Shown: piece by piece, positions 1 through 10,510 of the stretch | Layout of the letters: each line of letters begins with the position of its first letter | Numbering within the stretch: position 1 is the first letter of the stretch | From: Ashinkailepas kermadecensis | Lineage: Eukaryota; Arthropoda; Thecostraca; Neolepadidae | NCBI GenBank assembly: GCA_034440615.1 | Contig: JAOTOM010004580.1 | Coordinates: forward strand, 1 to 64,000 | Direction of reading: 5' to 3' | DNA: 64,000 nt | Program-made: the position numbers and the translations under genes | The notes under the pieces: model-generated | Told to the model about the DNA's origin: nothing | Seen by the model: only the letters and a program-made list of their open reading frames with translations | Databases searched by the model: none

Positions 1-1260
1 TGGATGACTTAAAAGTGGGTTTATCAATGGCAGATATCTGTAAGATATGCTTAGCACGAGCCCCGCCAGCTCGCTGCAATCTAGAGGCCAGCGGGAAGAT
101 TCGAGAAAGCATTGAGACGATGGTTTGTTTTGGCACTTATGTATGTATCCAAATATTACTTATTTATACCCTGGTATGGCCCAGTTTTCAGCGAAAATGA
201 TTAGTGCTATTGCGTTTTGAGTAAATGATGCACCATGCCAAGAACAAAAAAAAACGAATATGAAATCATGTTCCCCATCCTCGAACCATAGTATAAGAGC
301 CTAAAAACAATATGAGACCCTAACACAATGGAGGCCCCCTTTCGGGGGAACAGGAAGCCCCCTTTCGATCTTGCCCCCCCCCCCCCCTGGAAGGATTTCG
401 TGGCGACGCCACTGCTCCAGATAAATATATTGTGGCAATATATAATATACTAAGAAGTAAGTATTATATCCTCTCAACTGACGGGAAAAAATATATTGTG
501 GCACACTCCCAACTGACCTGATGACCGGAGCAGTGCACTACGGCACTCTCCCAACCGAGCTTGTTCAGGCCGTGCCGAGAGCCCTCAACACGTTAACTCT
601 GTTTGGAACATAACTCAGTCGCCTTTCCAGACCGATGGATGCTGAACTAAAGGTTCAAGGATTCATCCACTGAACTAAAAAAATGTCACCACTGAAACTG
701 AACAGACAGCTAAATATCGTCAACGGTGAACGTACTTCATCTTAATGTAGAGCCCGCCACGACTGTTTGCATCATTGCGAGCAATGGCGTACGGTGGTTA
801 CGCTAGCGACACGTGATGGGGCGAGGTTTGGCCGCTCCACCGGACCAGGACCGGCCCCGCTGTAACCCGGCCTGGGGTAGCGCGCGCTTCTCCACGCCCA
901 TGGGATGTCGGCAGCGTCGCCACCCATTGGTGGGCGGGCTCGGCATCGCCTGCATCTGCGCTACGTCGGTGGTCGGTGGGATTTACAGGTCCGCCGAGTA
1001 AACATTCAGACATATCAACGTCGTCGTTAATACGACGAGGAACTGCACTGCTGAAGGATATTATTAGTAACATTATTAATATTTTCAATTGTCTACATCC
1101 AAACGCTCAAAACTCTACTTCTCTATTATCACACAAAAACATTTAACAGTACTCGTTTAAATTGCAATTTTGACTAAGAACTTCAATTTGTGAAACACAA
1201 TAGATGATGATCGTTCGAGTATGCGTTTAGACCTCGGCACCTGCTTATGGTCTGTCACAG
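1..1260. other. Non-coding flank with a GC-rich patch
   Basis: No gene is supported here. A run of about 16 C lies near 373-388. A GC-rich patch at about 810-1000 sits in AT-rich surroundings and is open in more than one frame, but it does not resemble the next expected exon of the MMD-type gene and has no clear splice signals. It could be a fragment of a dispersed repeat. The remaining exons of the MMD gene probably lie to the left of the window. Confidence 0.5.
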
Positions 1261-1515
1261 ACCGGCTGCTGTCCCGAACAGCTGTACACCACACCTGGAG
1301 TGCGGTACTCGCCTGAGGTGGACGGCCCAGCCGGTGTCCCAACCACAGACCGGCTGCTGTCCCGAACAGCTGTACACCACACCTGGAGTGCGGTATTCGC
1401 CTGAGGTGGACGGCCCAGCCGGTGTCCCAACCACAGACCGGCTGCTGTCCCGAACAGCTGTACACCACACCTGGAGTGCGGTACTTGCCTGAGGTGGACG
1501 GCCCAGCCGGTGTCC
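1261..1515. repeat. 88-bp tandem repeat, about 3 copies, containing a 5' splice site
   Basis: Three units start at 1261, 1349 and 1437 (spacing exactly 88 bp). Read on the minus strand, each unit carries the last residues of the neighbouring MMD exon followed by its donor region. The true exon copy has CTCAG|GCAAGT; the other copies have GCGAGT and GCGAAT at the same place. The array is therefore a tandem amplification of an exon end plus intron start. Confidence 0.9.
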
Positions 1516-1611
1516 GGCACCTCCTTCAGTACTAGCCACGGCGTGTAGGACGAGGCGATGAACACGTAGATCATCGCACGGTCCACCCGATGAAAGATCT
1601 CCCTCCACACA
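1489..1611 (-). CDS. MMD: MMD-like (PAQR10/11) internal exon, third membrane segment
   Basis: This exon encodes about 41 residues reading VWREIFHRVDRAMIYVFIA and then SSYTPWLVLKEVP. In the PAQR/CREST family this segment holds the invariant aspartate of the third membrane helix (here in HRVDRAM) and the SY-PWL motif. MMD-type proteins are Golgi or endomembrane seven-helix proteins linked to Ras signalling; that is family knowledge, not seen here. The acceptor is CTCACCAG|T and the first base completes an AG carried from the previous exon, so phases match. The donor is AG|GCAAGT, a good GC-AG type. The exon is followed by an 88-bp array that copies its end and preceded by a 37-bp array ending about 18 bp from its acceptor. 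Confidence 0.85.
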
Positions 1612-1629
1612 CTGGTGAGACAAGAGCGC

Positions 1630-3815
1630 GTCAGAGGTGTCGGGGCCCCTCAGCAGTACAGGGCGCGTCAGAGGTGTCGGGGCCCCTCAGCAGTACAGGG
1701 TGCGTCAGGGGTGTCGGGGCCCCTCAGCAGTACAGGGCGCGTCAGAGGTGTCGGGGCCCCTCAGCAGTACAGGGTGCGTCAGGGGTGTCGGGGCCCCTCA
1801 GCAGTACAGGGCGTGTCAGAGGTGTCGGGGCCCCTCTGCAGTACAGGACGCGTCAGAGGTGTCGGGGCCCCTCAGCAGTACAGGGCGCGTCAGAGGTGTC
1901 GGGGCCCCTCAGCAGTACAGGGCGCGTCATGGGTGACGGGACCCCTCAGCAGTACAGGGCGCGTCAGGGATGTCGGGGCCCCTCAGCAGTACAGGGCGCG
2001 TCAGAGGTGTCGGGGCCCCTCAGCAGTACAGGGCGCGTCAGAGGTGTCGGGGCCCCTCAGCAGTACAGGGCGCGTCAGAGGTGCCGGGGCCACTCAGCAA
2101 TACAGGGCGCGTCATGGGTGACGGGACCCCTCAGCAGTACAGGGCGCGTCAGAGGTGTCGGGGCCCCTCAGCAGTACAGGGCGCGTCAGAGGTGTCGGGG
2201 CCCCTCAGCAGTACAGGGCGCGTCAGAGGTGTCGGGGCCCCTCAGCAGTACAGGGCGCGTCAGAGGTGTCGGGGCCACTCAGCAATACAGGGCGCGTCAT
2301 GGGTGACGGGACCCCTCAGCAGTACAGGGCGCGTCAGAGGTGTCGGGGCCCCTCAGCAGTACAGGGCGCGTCAGAGGTGTCGGGGCCCCTCAGCAGTACA
2401 GGACGCGTCAGAGGTGTCGGGGCCCCTCAGCAGTACAGGGCGCGTCAGAGGTGTCGGGGCCCCTCAGCAGTACAGGGCGCGTCAGAGGTGTCGGGGCCCC
2501 TCAGCAGTACAGGGCGCGTCAGAGGTGTCGGGGCCCCTCAGCAGTACAGGGCGCGTCAGAGGTGTCGGGGCCCCTCAGCAGTACAGGGCGCGTCAGAGGT
2601 GTCGGGGCCCCTCAGCAGTACAGGGCGCGTCAGAGGTGTCGGGGCCCCTCTGCAGTACAGGACGCGTCAGAGGTGTCGGGGCCCCTCAGCAGTACAGGGC
2701 GCGTCAGAGGTGCCGGGGCCACTCAGCAATACAGGGCGCGTCAGAGGTGTCGGGGCCCCTCAGCAGTACAGGGCGCGTCAGAGGTGTCGGGGCCCCTCAG
2801 CAGTACAGGGCGCGTCAGAGGTGTCGGGGCCCCTCAGCAGTACAGGACGCGTCAGAGGTGTCGGGGCCCCTCAGCAGTACAGGACGCGTCAGAGGTGTCG
2901 GGGCCCCTCAGCAGTACAGGGCGTGTCAGAGGTGTCGGGGCCCCTCAGCAGTACAGGGCGCGTCAGAGGTGTCGGGGCCCCTCAGCAGTACAGGGCGCGT
3001 CAGAGGTGTCGGGGCCCCTCAGCAGTACAGGACGCGTCAGAGGTGTCGGGGTCCCTCAGCAGTACAGGGCGTGTCAGAGGTGTCGGGGCCCCTCAGCAGT
3101 ACAGGGCGCGTCAGAGGTGTCGGGGCCCCTCAGCAGTACAGGGCGCGTCAGAGGTGTCAGGGCCCCTCAGCAGTACAGGGCGCGTCAGAGGTGTCGGGGC
3201 CCCTCAGCAGTACAGGGCGTGTCAGAGGTGTCGGGGCCCCTCAGCAGTACAGGGCGTGTCAGAGGTGTCGGGGCCCCTCAGCAGTACAGGGCGCGTCAGA
3301 GGTGTCGGGGCCCCTCAGCAGTACAGGGCGCGTCAGGAGGTGTCGGGGCCCCTCAGCAGTACAGGGCGCGTCAGAGGTGTCGGGGCCCCTCAGCAGTACA
3401 GGGCGTGTCAGAGGTGTCGGGGCCCCTCAGCAGTACAGGGCGCGTCAGAGGTGTCGGGGCCTCTCAGCAGTACAGGGCGCGTCAGAGGTGCCGGGGCCAC
3501 TCAGCAATACAGGGCGCGTCATGGGTGACGGGACCCTCAGCAGTACAGGGCGCGTCAGAGGTGTCGGGGCCCCTCAGCAGTACAGGGCGCGTCAGAGGTG
3601 TCGGGGCCCCTCAGCAGTACAGGGCGCGTCAGAGGTGTCGGGGCCCCTCAGCAGTACAGGGCGCGTCAGAGGTGTCGGGGCCCCTCAGCAGTACAGGGCG
3701 CGTCAGGGGTGTCGGGGCCCCTCAGCAGTACAGGGCGCGTCAGAGGTGTCGGGGCCCCTCAGCAGTACAGGGCGCGTCAGAGGTGTCGGGGCCCCTCAGC
3801 AGTACAGGGCGCGTC
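1630..3815. repeat. 37-bp minisatellite, about 59 units
   Basis: The unit has the core CAGAGGTGTCGGGGCCCCTC with the perfect palindrome GGGGCCCC. Variants change single bases (for example GTGCCGGGGCCAC, GTGACGGGACCCC). Because 37 is not divisible by three and the unit lacks plus-strand stops, all three forward frames stay open for hundreds of codons; these are not credible proteins. The array lies in the intron of the MMD-type gene and ends about 18 bp from the exon 3' splice site. Confidence 0.97.
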
Positions 3816-4196
3816 AGACACACACAGTGCCACGTCAGCGACATGCAGGCACCTCAGGGCTACATGACCATGTCTGGAACTCACCGGCACAGAAGGATGC
3901 ATGCCACGTCAAGGAAACATAGCGTAGAGAAGCTAGATCCGGGTTCTCGGAATCAGTTCTCGAAGAAGTTGAATTCTGGAGTTCCGGGTCTTCTGTGGCT
4001 TGGGTGACATAGTCCAGGGAAACAACGTCTGGACCGCGAATACCACGTTCAATCAGAACTGCTGCATATTTGGTTCGGAAGTGCTACTTGCTATTGAACT
4101 ACCCTATGTTAAATTGGCTTTGATAGGGTAGCGGGCGACAGCCGGGAGCGTGCCCAGCTGCTGACGTGCACTCAGGGTGACTCTGCTCACAGCAGC
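3816..4196. other. Unique spacer inside MMD intron
   Basis: This is intronic DNA between two minisatellites. I see no coding potential or known element in it. Confidence 0.5.
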
Positions 4197-4630
4197 GTGG
4201 CAGTCTACCCTCGTCGATCCCTCGTGGCAGTCTACCCTCGTCGATCCCTCGTGGCAGTCTACCCTCGTCGATCCCTCGTGGCAGTCTACCCTCGTCGATC
4301 ACTCGTGGCAGTCTACCCTCGTCGATCCCTCGTGGCAGTCTACCCTCGTCGATCCCTCGTGGCAGTCTACTCTCGTCGATCCCTCGTGGCAGTCTACCCT
4401 CGTCGATCACTCGTGGCAGTCTACCCTCGTCGATCACTCGTGGCAGTCTACCCTCGTCGATCACTCGTGGCAGTCTACCCTCGTCGATCACTCGTGGCAG
4501 TCTACCCTCGTCGATCCCTCGTGGCAGTCTACCCTCGTCGATCCCTCGTGGCAGTCTACCCTCGTCGATCACTCGTGGCAGTCTACCCTCGTCGATCACT
4601 CGTGGCAGTCTACCCTCGTCGATCACTCCT
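4197..4630. repeat. 27-bp minisatellite, about 16 units
   Basis: The unit begins GTGGCAGTCTACCCTCGTCG and varies mainly at one position (ATCCCTC versus ATCACTC). The unit is a multiple of three, so stop-free frames run through it on both strands; the periodic 9-residue peptides are a by-product. It lies within the MMD intron. Confidence 0.95.
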
Positions 4631-4707
4631 CAGCGACCCGTGAACCGTGACCTCTCACTGCCAACGGCGAGCCGCAGCTAACTCACCGGAACCGAGTACC
4701 GTACCAG

Positions 4708-4743
4708 CCGCCTCCACAGGGCGGTCCCACCCTGTGCAGGCGG
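4708..4743. repeat. 14-bp inverted repeat (hairpin)
   Basis: CCGCCTCCACAGGG at 4708-4721 faces CCCTGTGCAGGCGG at 4730-4743. The arms pair with one mismatch around an 8-base loop. No function is evident. Confidence 0.7.
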
Positions 4744-4869
4744 TTCTGCCCTACATCCACCAATATACCATATTACAAGGCTACACATTTATGATGAAAG
4801 TTGACACATGTTAACTGATAGGGGAGGGAGTGGATTCATCACTGAAAAAAAATTACGGATGGCACTTCG

Positions 4870-5045
4870 AAGAACCTCGAGTTCGTTTACGACGCACTCA
4901 ACCGCGAGGCCATATAGCGTCGCCAACGTCCCACGCCGATTGACCGCGGGTGGACTCGCCAATTCCGCCGGCTATGGGATTCGAGTCTCACGGTGGAGAG
5001 TCGCACGTCCTACCGACGGAATTACCGCCGCCGCCTCGAATGGCA
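4870..5045 (-). mobile_element. tRNA-derived SINE, diverged minus-strand copy
   Basis: Read on the minus strand this has a tRNA-like head with a B-box-like GACTCGAATCCC, then the body shared with the copies near 9.4, 19.4 and 46.5 kb (ATCGGCGTGG, GGCGACGCTATATGG), then a TCGTAAA end. It is the most diverged of the clear copies. No target-site duplication was identified. Confidence 0.75.
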
Positions 5046-6400
5046 CTTTACGGGATGCAAAGCGCAGATCTATGTTCATCGAAGTCCATTTCAAGTGAGC
5101 CCCTCAAACGATAAATATTCTGAATAAGCATTTTGCGATTTCTTGACATCCAAGCATCCACTAGTCTAGGCCCAACCATTGCCGCGCAGTACGACACTCG
5201 AGTCTGCTGTTGTATCGATGACGACCGGTGGCAACCGACGTAAATTGGTGCATTTGCGTTACATTCCGACAGATTTAGTCCAGATTTAGGCTCACAATGC
5301 GCGGAACGTCGTAGAGTTTTCGGGGAGGGAGTAAGTGCGAGCTCAACACTTCAATTGATGTGGTGCACACCCCTTAACTATATGAAACGGGTACACACGA
5401 TTGGATGAAGCTCCGGAGGAAGATCCTGTCCTTACTGTACATTAATGTGCGTATGTTACAGCAATACACATGTATTTCTGGACCAGTTTCTAGCTATGTG
5501 TTGGGCGGTAGTATTCTACTTCTCTGCGAAATGAGAACACAGTAAGCCTTTTCGCAAGAGAAGCGAAACATGGCCATCCGTCATTCTGATTACGGGCTCA
5601 AGCGAGGCTTGTGGTGGTAGATGACAGTGCTACTTACATATTTCCTCACGGAGAGTACGGAAGACAAGAGAAAAGAAAGCAAGCTGCAGGTGTGTTATTA
5701 ATATAATAACAGACCAAAACTGACAGATATCTCTACAAAATCACCACAAGCTGCGTCAGCACCGGGTTACAAAGGAAGCAATGTTGCAAAATTGGGAGCA
5801 AACCATGTGAAAAGAACAGCTTCTCAAAGAACAAAGCCATGTGCAACAGGAGGACAACTCTGCACAAATCATAGCCATGCTTATTTAGAACATAGTTACC
5901 AACAAGACTTGCCCAAAGAACACTGAAACCACGTACGGTCAGGCGTTATGGTCCTCAACAGAGGCGACAACAGCAGCACAACATTGGGGGCAGTGCAGGG
6001 GGCAGTGTCCCTCAGACAGATGCAAATAAATGCCATCTAAGTTATGCTCATATGCCTGATGGATGAATGTTGCTAAATGTAATCAAGTAATGGGCAGTTA
6101 AAATAATGTTCTGAACTCTCGAAGTCGAGGAATCGCAAGTGAACCAAATGAAAGGCATGAGCTTGTAAAACATTCGTCATCATTTGGATAGCACTCGATT
6201 CCCCTGGTCAATGATTATTAAAAAGGCATAGCATGCGTGACCGGAACACACTTGTATCCACACATCAGCTACACACCGACACTGAGCGAGCTCCAGTTAA
6301 ACACACAGCGCAACTGTCAGACTAAGTATCACGACGGACAAATTGTACTTGCCACTATCCAGCGGCCGAAGGCTATGCAGGTGCAATGGCAGCGCCTCAC
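5046..6400. other. MMD intron, no recognisable feature
   Basis: This is mixed-composition DNA with no exon-like reading frame or recognised repeat. It is the part of the intron immediately downstream, in gene orientation, of the exon at 6401-6558. Confidence 0.5.
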
Positions 6401-6558
6401 CTCTTCCCGCACACGAACGACACCAGATGGAACACGGTCGACACGGAGAAGAGAAGTATCAGCGCCGCTCCGTACACCACACTGGCGTACGCTTCGTAGT
6501 ACACGTCCGACTGCTGATACAAACTGACGGCGCACGAGATGCTGGGGAAAATCCACAC
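6401..6558 (-). CDS. MMD: MMD-like (PAQR10/11) internal exon, first and second membrane segments
   Basis: This exon encodes 52 codons plus two bases. It starts VWIFPSISCAVSLYQQ and ends LLFSVSTVFHLVSFVCGK. The S-x-x-x-H motif (STVFH) of the second membrane helix is the family signature, thought to bind metal with the later Asp and HxxxH. The acceptor is CTCCCACAG|GTGTGG and the donor AAGAG|GTGAGG. The exon follows the 8.43-kb exon in phase 0 and hands two bases to the 1.5-kb exon. Immediately upstream, in transcript direction, is an array whose every unit repeats this acceptor and the first exon bases. The match in length and spacing to MMD-type proteins is close; the exact paralogue is not resolved. 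Confidence 0.88.
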
Positions 6559-7205
6559 CTGTGGGAGAAAACAGTACAGGAGAACAATGAATCCACACCT
6601 GCGGGAGGTAACACAGTACAGGAGGACAAGACATCCACACCTGTGGGAGATAACACAGTACAGGAGGACAAGAAATCCACACCTGTGGGAGATAACACAG
6701 TAGAGGAGAAGAAGAAATACACACCTGTGGGAGATAACACAGTACAGGAGGACAAGACATCCACACCTGTGGGAGATAACACAGTACAGGACAAGAAATC
6801 CACACCTGTGGGAGATAACACAGTACAGGAGGACAAGACATCCACACCTGTGGGAGATAACACAGTACAGGAGGACAAGAAAGCCACACCTGTGGGAGAT
6901 AACACAGTACAGGAGGACAATAAATCCACACCTGCGGGAGATAACACGGTACAGGACAAGAAATCCACACCTATGGGCGATAACACAGTACAGGAGAAGA
7001 AAAATCCACACCTGTGGGAGATAACACAGTGCAGGATGACAAGAAATCCACACCTGTGGGAGATAGCACAGTATAGGACAAGAAATCCACACCTGTGGGA
7101 GATAACATAGTACAGGAGGACAAGAAATCCACACCTGCGGAAGATAACACAGTACAGGACAAGAAATCCACACCTGCGGGAGATAACATAGTACAGGAGG
7201 AAAAG
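6559..7205. repeat. About 42-bp minisatellite, roughly 15 units, each with a copy of the 3' splice site
   Basis: On the minus strand each unit reads through TATCTCCCACAG|GTGTGGATT, the same sequence as the true acceptor and exon start at 6558. I count about 15 extra copies between 6590 and 7180. Units are mostly 42 bp, with some about 39 bp that lack three bases. A periodic 14-residue plus-strand frame is a by-product. The array is directly continuous with the exon, with no unique intron sequence between them. Confidence 0.95.
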
Positions 7206-8067
7206 AAAGCGAGCGCCAGGCAGACAAAGAGACGTACCCTTTCCTGGCCCAATTCTCCTATGATCAATATAGATACATCAGTTGATATTAGTTGTTGAGA
7301 AAGAATGCCCTAAGATAACAAGCTCTGCATTTGTAAAACAATTTCCAGGGACTAATAGCAAGGTTGGTATGTTGACCCAAAATGATCTCTGGTGACTTCA
7401 CTATCGGCCAAAATGCAACATTAAATATGCTTCGGGCTTTCTGTCATCGGCGCTTTCCAACGGTAGCTTGAATTTTATCATAGCGTACCGATTTCCAAAG
7501 TTAGTAGCGGGTGGATTTCAAGAGATAAATAGCCTGGCCGAGGGTGGACCCCTCGACCCGGCGAGGGCGGATTTGCCGGCTCGGCGATGGCTGAGGTTGG
7601 TTCACAGCCAGGATTCCATTGAGCCCTTAAAGACGAGTCATACTCGGCTCATGCTGACTGACAGGTAGTCATACGGACTACCTGATGTCGGATCACACCA
7701 GCGTACAAATTCGGAAACGTGGTTACATCAAAAGTCGGTTTGTATTTACATCCCCACGAGTCCATATTAATCGCGTACGAGATCCACAATATGCAGGCTC
7801 CGATAATATTGCCTGCCTTCACCTTCGAATGTGCAGTGTTATTAGATACTCAACAGAACAAAGCTGGTATTTCACCATTGCATACACATTTTATTTGAAG
7901 TTCACATGCTTGGACTGCTGTGCAAATAAGATGTGATATTCATACACAATGAAAAATTACATGAAAAAAGAACTTAAATTAACTTAGTTGTAATCTTCAA
8001 ATGCACCTGTCAAAAGGTTTAAGTTCATCTGATATGAAGGCAAAATGAATTTGAGCACAATGGGTTG
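7206..8067. other. MMD intron, unassigned
   Basis: A GC-richer patch at about 7540-7700 has the look of a degenerate dispersed element, with short inverted strings around GGTAGTC. The rest is AT-rich. No exon is supported. Confidence 0.4.
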
Positions 8068-8340
8068 CATTGAAGCCCGCACTGGCGTCCCGAGTGCTCC
8101 CACTAACATGGGGTGTAACGTCTTGTGGGCATGTCATTGAAGCCCGCACTGGCGTCCCGAGTGCTCCCACTAACATGGGGTGTAACGTCTTGTGGGCATG
8201 TCATTGAAGCCCGCACTGGCGTCCCGAGTGCTCCCACTAACATGGGGTGTAACGTCTTGTGGGCATGTCATTGAAGCCCGCACTGGCGTCCCGAGGGCTC
8301 CCACTAACATGGGGTGTAACTTCTTGTGGCCATGTCATAC
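8068..8340. repeat. 67-bp tandem repeat, 4 copies
   Basis: Four nearly identical units begin CATTGAAGCCCGCACTGGCG, the last slightly diverged. The array lies in the MMD intron, about 95 bp downstream, in gene orientation, of the donor at 8433. Confidence 0.95.
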
Positions 8341-8433
8341 TCGTGTTCCCACTGAGCCCCTGACAGAGGTCACACCTATTCCGCACTGACCCACAGAGGC
8401 GGGGTCACAGCTAGTGCAGCAGCCAATACGCAC

Positions 8434-8521
8434 GCCGTGTGTCACGATGTTGGCCACGTGCTCCACGTCGGTAGGCACGTACGGCCCTCCGTCGCTGACA
8501 CGGCCGTTTTTCCACTGGATC
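8434..8521 (-). CDS. MMD: MMD-like (PAQR10/11) N-terminal exon
   Basis: This exon is 88 bp: one carried-in base plus 29 codons starting IQWKNGRVSDGGPYVP and ending TDVEHVANIVTHG. The EH-x-AN-x-x-THG block is the conserved entry to the first membrane helix of MMD-type PAQR proteins. The acceptor is TCGCTCGCAG|G and the donor GGC|GTGCGT. Joining it to the 6.4-kb exon gives THG-VWIFPSI without phase conflict, which matches the family. The initiator exon was not found; it should lie at higher coordinates on the minus strand. Confidence 0.85.
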
Positions 8522-8729
8522 CTGCGAGCGACAGTGACGTCATCAGGTGCTGCGGCCGTTACCTCATCGGGTTCCGTCGACGTAGCGGAATCTACAGGAG
8601 GCGTTACACAGCGCCGGGTTAACAGACGTGTTTGCCGGAGGCCGACTTGCGCTCATGACATCATCGGTAGGTTGGCAGGGTCGTGATGTATTAACGATAC
8701 TGGAAAACAGTGACGATCAGGTTGCAGAA

Positions 8730-9235
8730 AACCGGAGGCGTCGGGGAAAGAACGGAGGAAAATCGAAAAGAACGGAGGCGTCTGGAAAAGAATGCAGGCG
8801 TACAAGAAGGAAAGGTGGCGTCCGGGAAGGAATGTAAAAGTTTGGGAAGGGATGGAGGAGTCGGGATAGGAACGGCGTAGTCTCGGGATATGAACGGCGG
8901 ACTCTCCGGAAGAATGACGGAGTCTGGAGAGGAATGGCGGAATCTGGGGAGGAATGGGAGAGTCTGGGAGGATCGGGGAGGAAATCTGAAGTCTGGCCAG
9001 GGACCGGTGTCTGGCGAGGAATTGAAGAGTCTGGTAATAGAGAAGCTTGGGGACGACCAGGGGAATCTGTGGTAGAACTGTGAAGTCTGCGAGGAATGAA
9101 GGAGTCTGGGGAGAAACGGAGGAGTATGTGGAAGAACATATGAGTCTCGACAAGAAACGGATAGTCTGGGAAGGAAACAATGTGTCTGGGAAGGAACCAC
9201 GGTGTCTGGGGAGGATTGGAAGAGTATGCAATGGG
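8730..9235. repeat. Degenerate purine-rich minisatellite
   Basis: Imperfect units of about 25-30 bp on the theme GGAGTCTGGGGAGGAATGG fill this stretch. The same motif continues on the opposite strand from about 9236, so this is the left arm of an inverted pair of arrays. Confidence 0.8.
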
Positions 9236-10510
9236 CTATTTCGTTCATTCCCAGACTCCTCTCTTTATCCAAAAACTCTCCCGTTCCTCACCGGGCTCTT
9301 CGGCTTCTCACAGACACCTATCCGACCCCAGAATCCTTGGTTGGTTACTTTTTACCCCTAGACCACAGGGACGAGTGGTCTAGGGGTAAGATGCTCGTCT
9401 CACAATCGAAAGATTGTGGGTTCGAGTCTCACCTGTCGCTACTCTTCGCCCGCGACCAATCGGCGTGGGAGATTGGCGACGCTATATGACTCAACGGTCG
9501 ACGTGTCGTAAAACCAATAACCAACCCCTAGACCACTCGTCCCCTCCCCAGATTCCTTAGTTTCACCCAGGGCTCCTCAGATCTGCTCAGGCTCTCACAT
9601 TCCTCCCTATATTATCCAGTTCTTCTTTAGCCCCCCGCCCCCCATAATTTTCCCAGACACTACCATTCCTCTTCAGACTCCTGTTTCTTCCAGAACCCAT
9701 TGGCTTCTCTTTAGACCCCCATTCCTCTGCAGACTCCTCCATCCCACAGACCACTCAGTTCTTTCACACATGTTTCAGTTCCTGTCCAGATTCCCCCATT
9801 ATTTCCATGACTCCTATGTTCATCCAAGACTCATCCGATTCCTCCCCGGACTCCCCTGTTCCTTCTCAGATTCCTCAGCTCCTCCCTAGAGTCTTCAGTT
9901 TCTCCCTAGACTCATTAATTCCTCTAGATTCATCCGACCGTCCTCAGTATCCTCCATTCCTCAAGAGACCCCTGGTCCTCTCCAGACTCCTTCAAATTCC
10001 CTGTTCCTCTCCAGACTGCCTTCCTACCCAAGATTATCCGACCGCCTCTCCTCGATCCTCCCCAGACTCCCGTTCCTCCCACTCGTTCAGACTCCCTTGT
10101 TCTTCCTTTGTTCATCTTCAGACTCCCAAGTTCTGCCCTAGACTTCTGTTCCTGATCAGGCTTCAGCTTTTCTTCAATCTTTTCTGCCTCTGTCCAGACT
10201 CCATCTATACCCAGACACATCTGTTCCGTTCCAGACTCCTCTGCTCCTTGCCAGATTGCCCAGACTCATTTGTTCTTCCACAAATCCCTCGGTTCCACTC
10301 CAGCCTCCTCAATTCCTTCCGAAACTCCTCCATCCCCCAGACTCCTCAGTTCCTCCCAAGACAGTTTCTTACCAATACTCTCCATTCCTCCATTCCTGGA
10401 TATTGGTGATGTCATCCAAATATTGTGACACTTCACTGGTTCCTGCTAGGACGCGTCCACTCCTCCTCAGATTCCGCTGCTCCTCCACAGACCCCTTCCC
10501 AAACTCCTGC
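9236..10510. repeat. Degenerate pyrimidine-rich minisatellite (inverted partner)
   Basis: Imperfect units on the theme TTCCTCCCCAGACTCC run for about 1.2 kb and are the complement of the purine-rich array to the left. A tRNA-derived SINE interrupts it at about 9371-9541. Confidence 0.8.
9371..9541 (+). mobile_element. tRNA-derived SINE copy
   Basis: The head GGTCTAGGGGTAAGATG (A box) and GGTTCGAGTCTC (B box) are clear RNA polymerase III promoter elements. They are followed by the body CGACCAATCGGCGTGG and an AACC-type tail. Unusually, the 16-bp head ACGAGTGGTCTAGGGG at 9371 recurs inverted at 9526-9541, as if a second SINE start were joined to the tail. Confidence 0.88.

Noticed and set aside
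798..1088. Next MMD exon or secreted peptide
   Set aside because: The translation lacks the expected membrane helices and motifs of the MMD C-terminal half.
1630..3815. CRISPR array
   Set aside because: Units are contiguous without unique spacers, in a eukaryotic intron.
1590..4007. Long plus-strand reading frames of up to 650 codons
   Set aside because: They arise because the 37-bp unit has no plus-strand stops and cycles through all three frames; three overlapping frames cannot all be genes.
6343..7227. Repeat-encoded proteins on both strands
   Set aside because: Both follow from the 42-bp unit; the only real coding part is the MMD exon at 6401-6558.
9374..9450. Functional tRNA gene
   Set aside because: A and B boxes are present, but the sequence continues into a SINE body with a tail, recurs with target-site duplications, and does not fold as a complete tRNA by eye.
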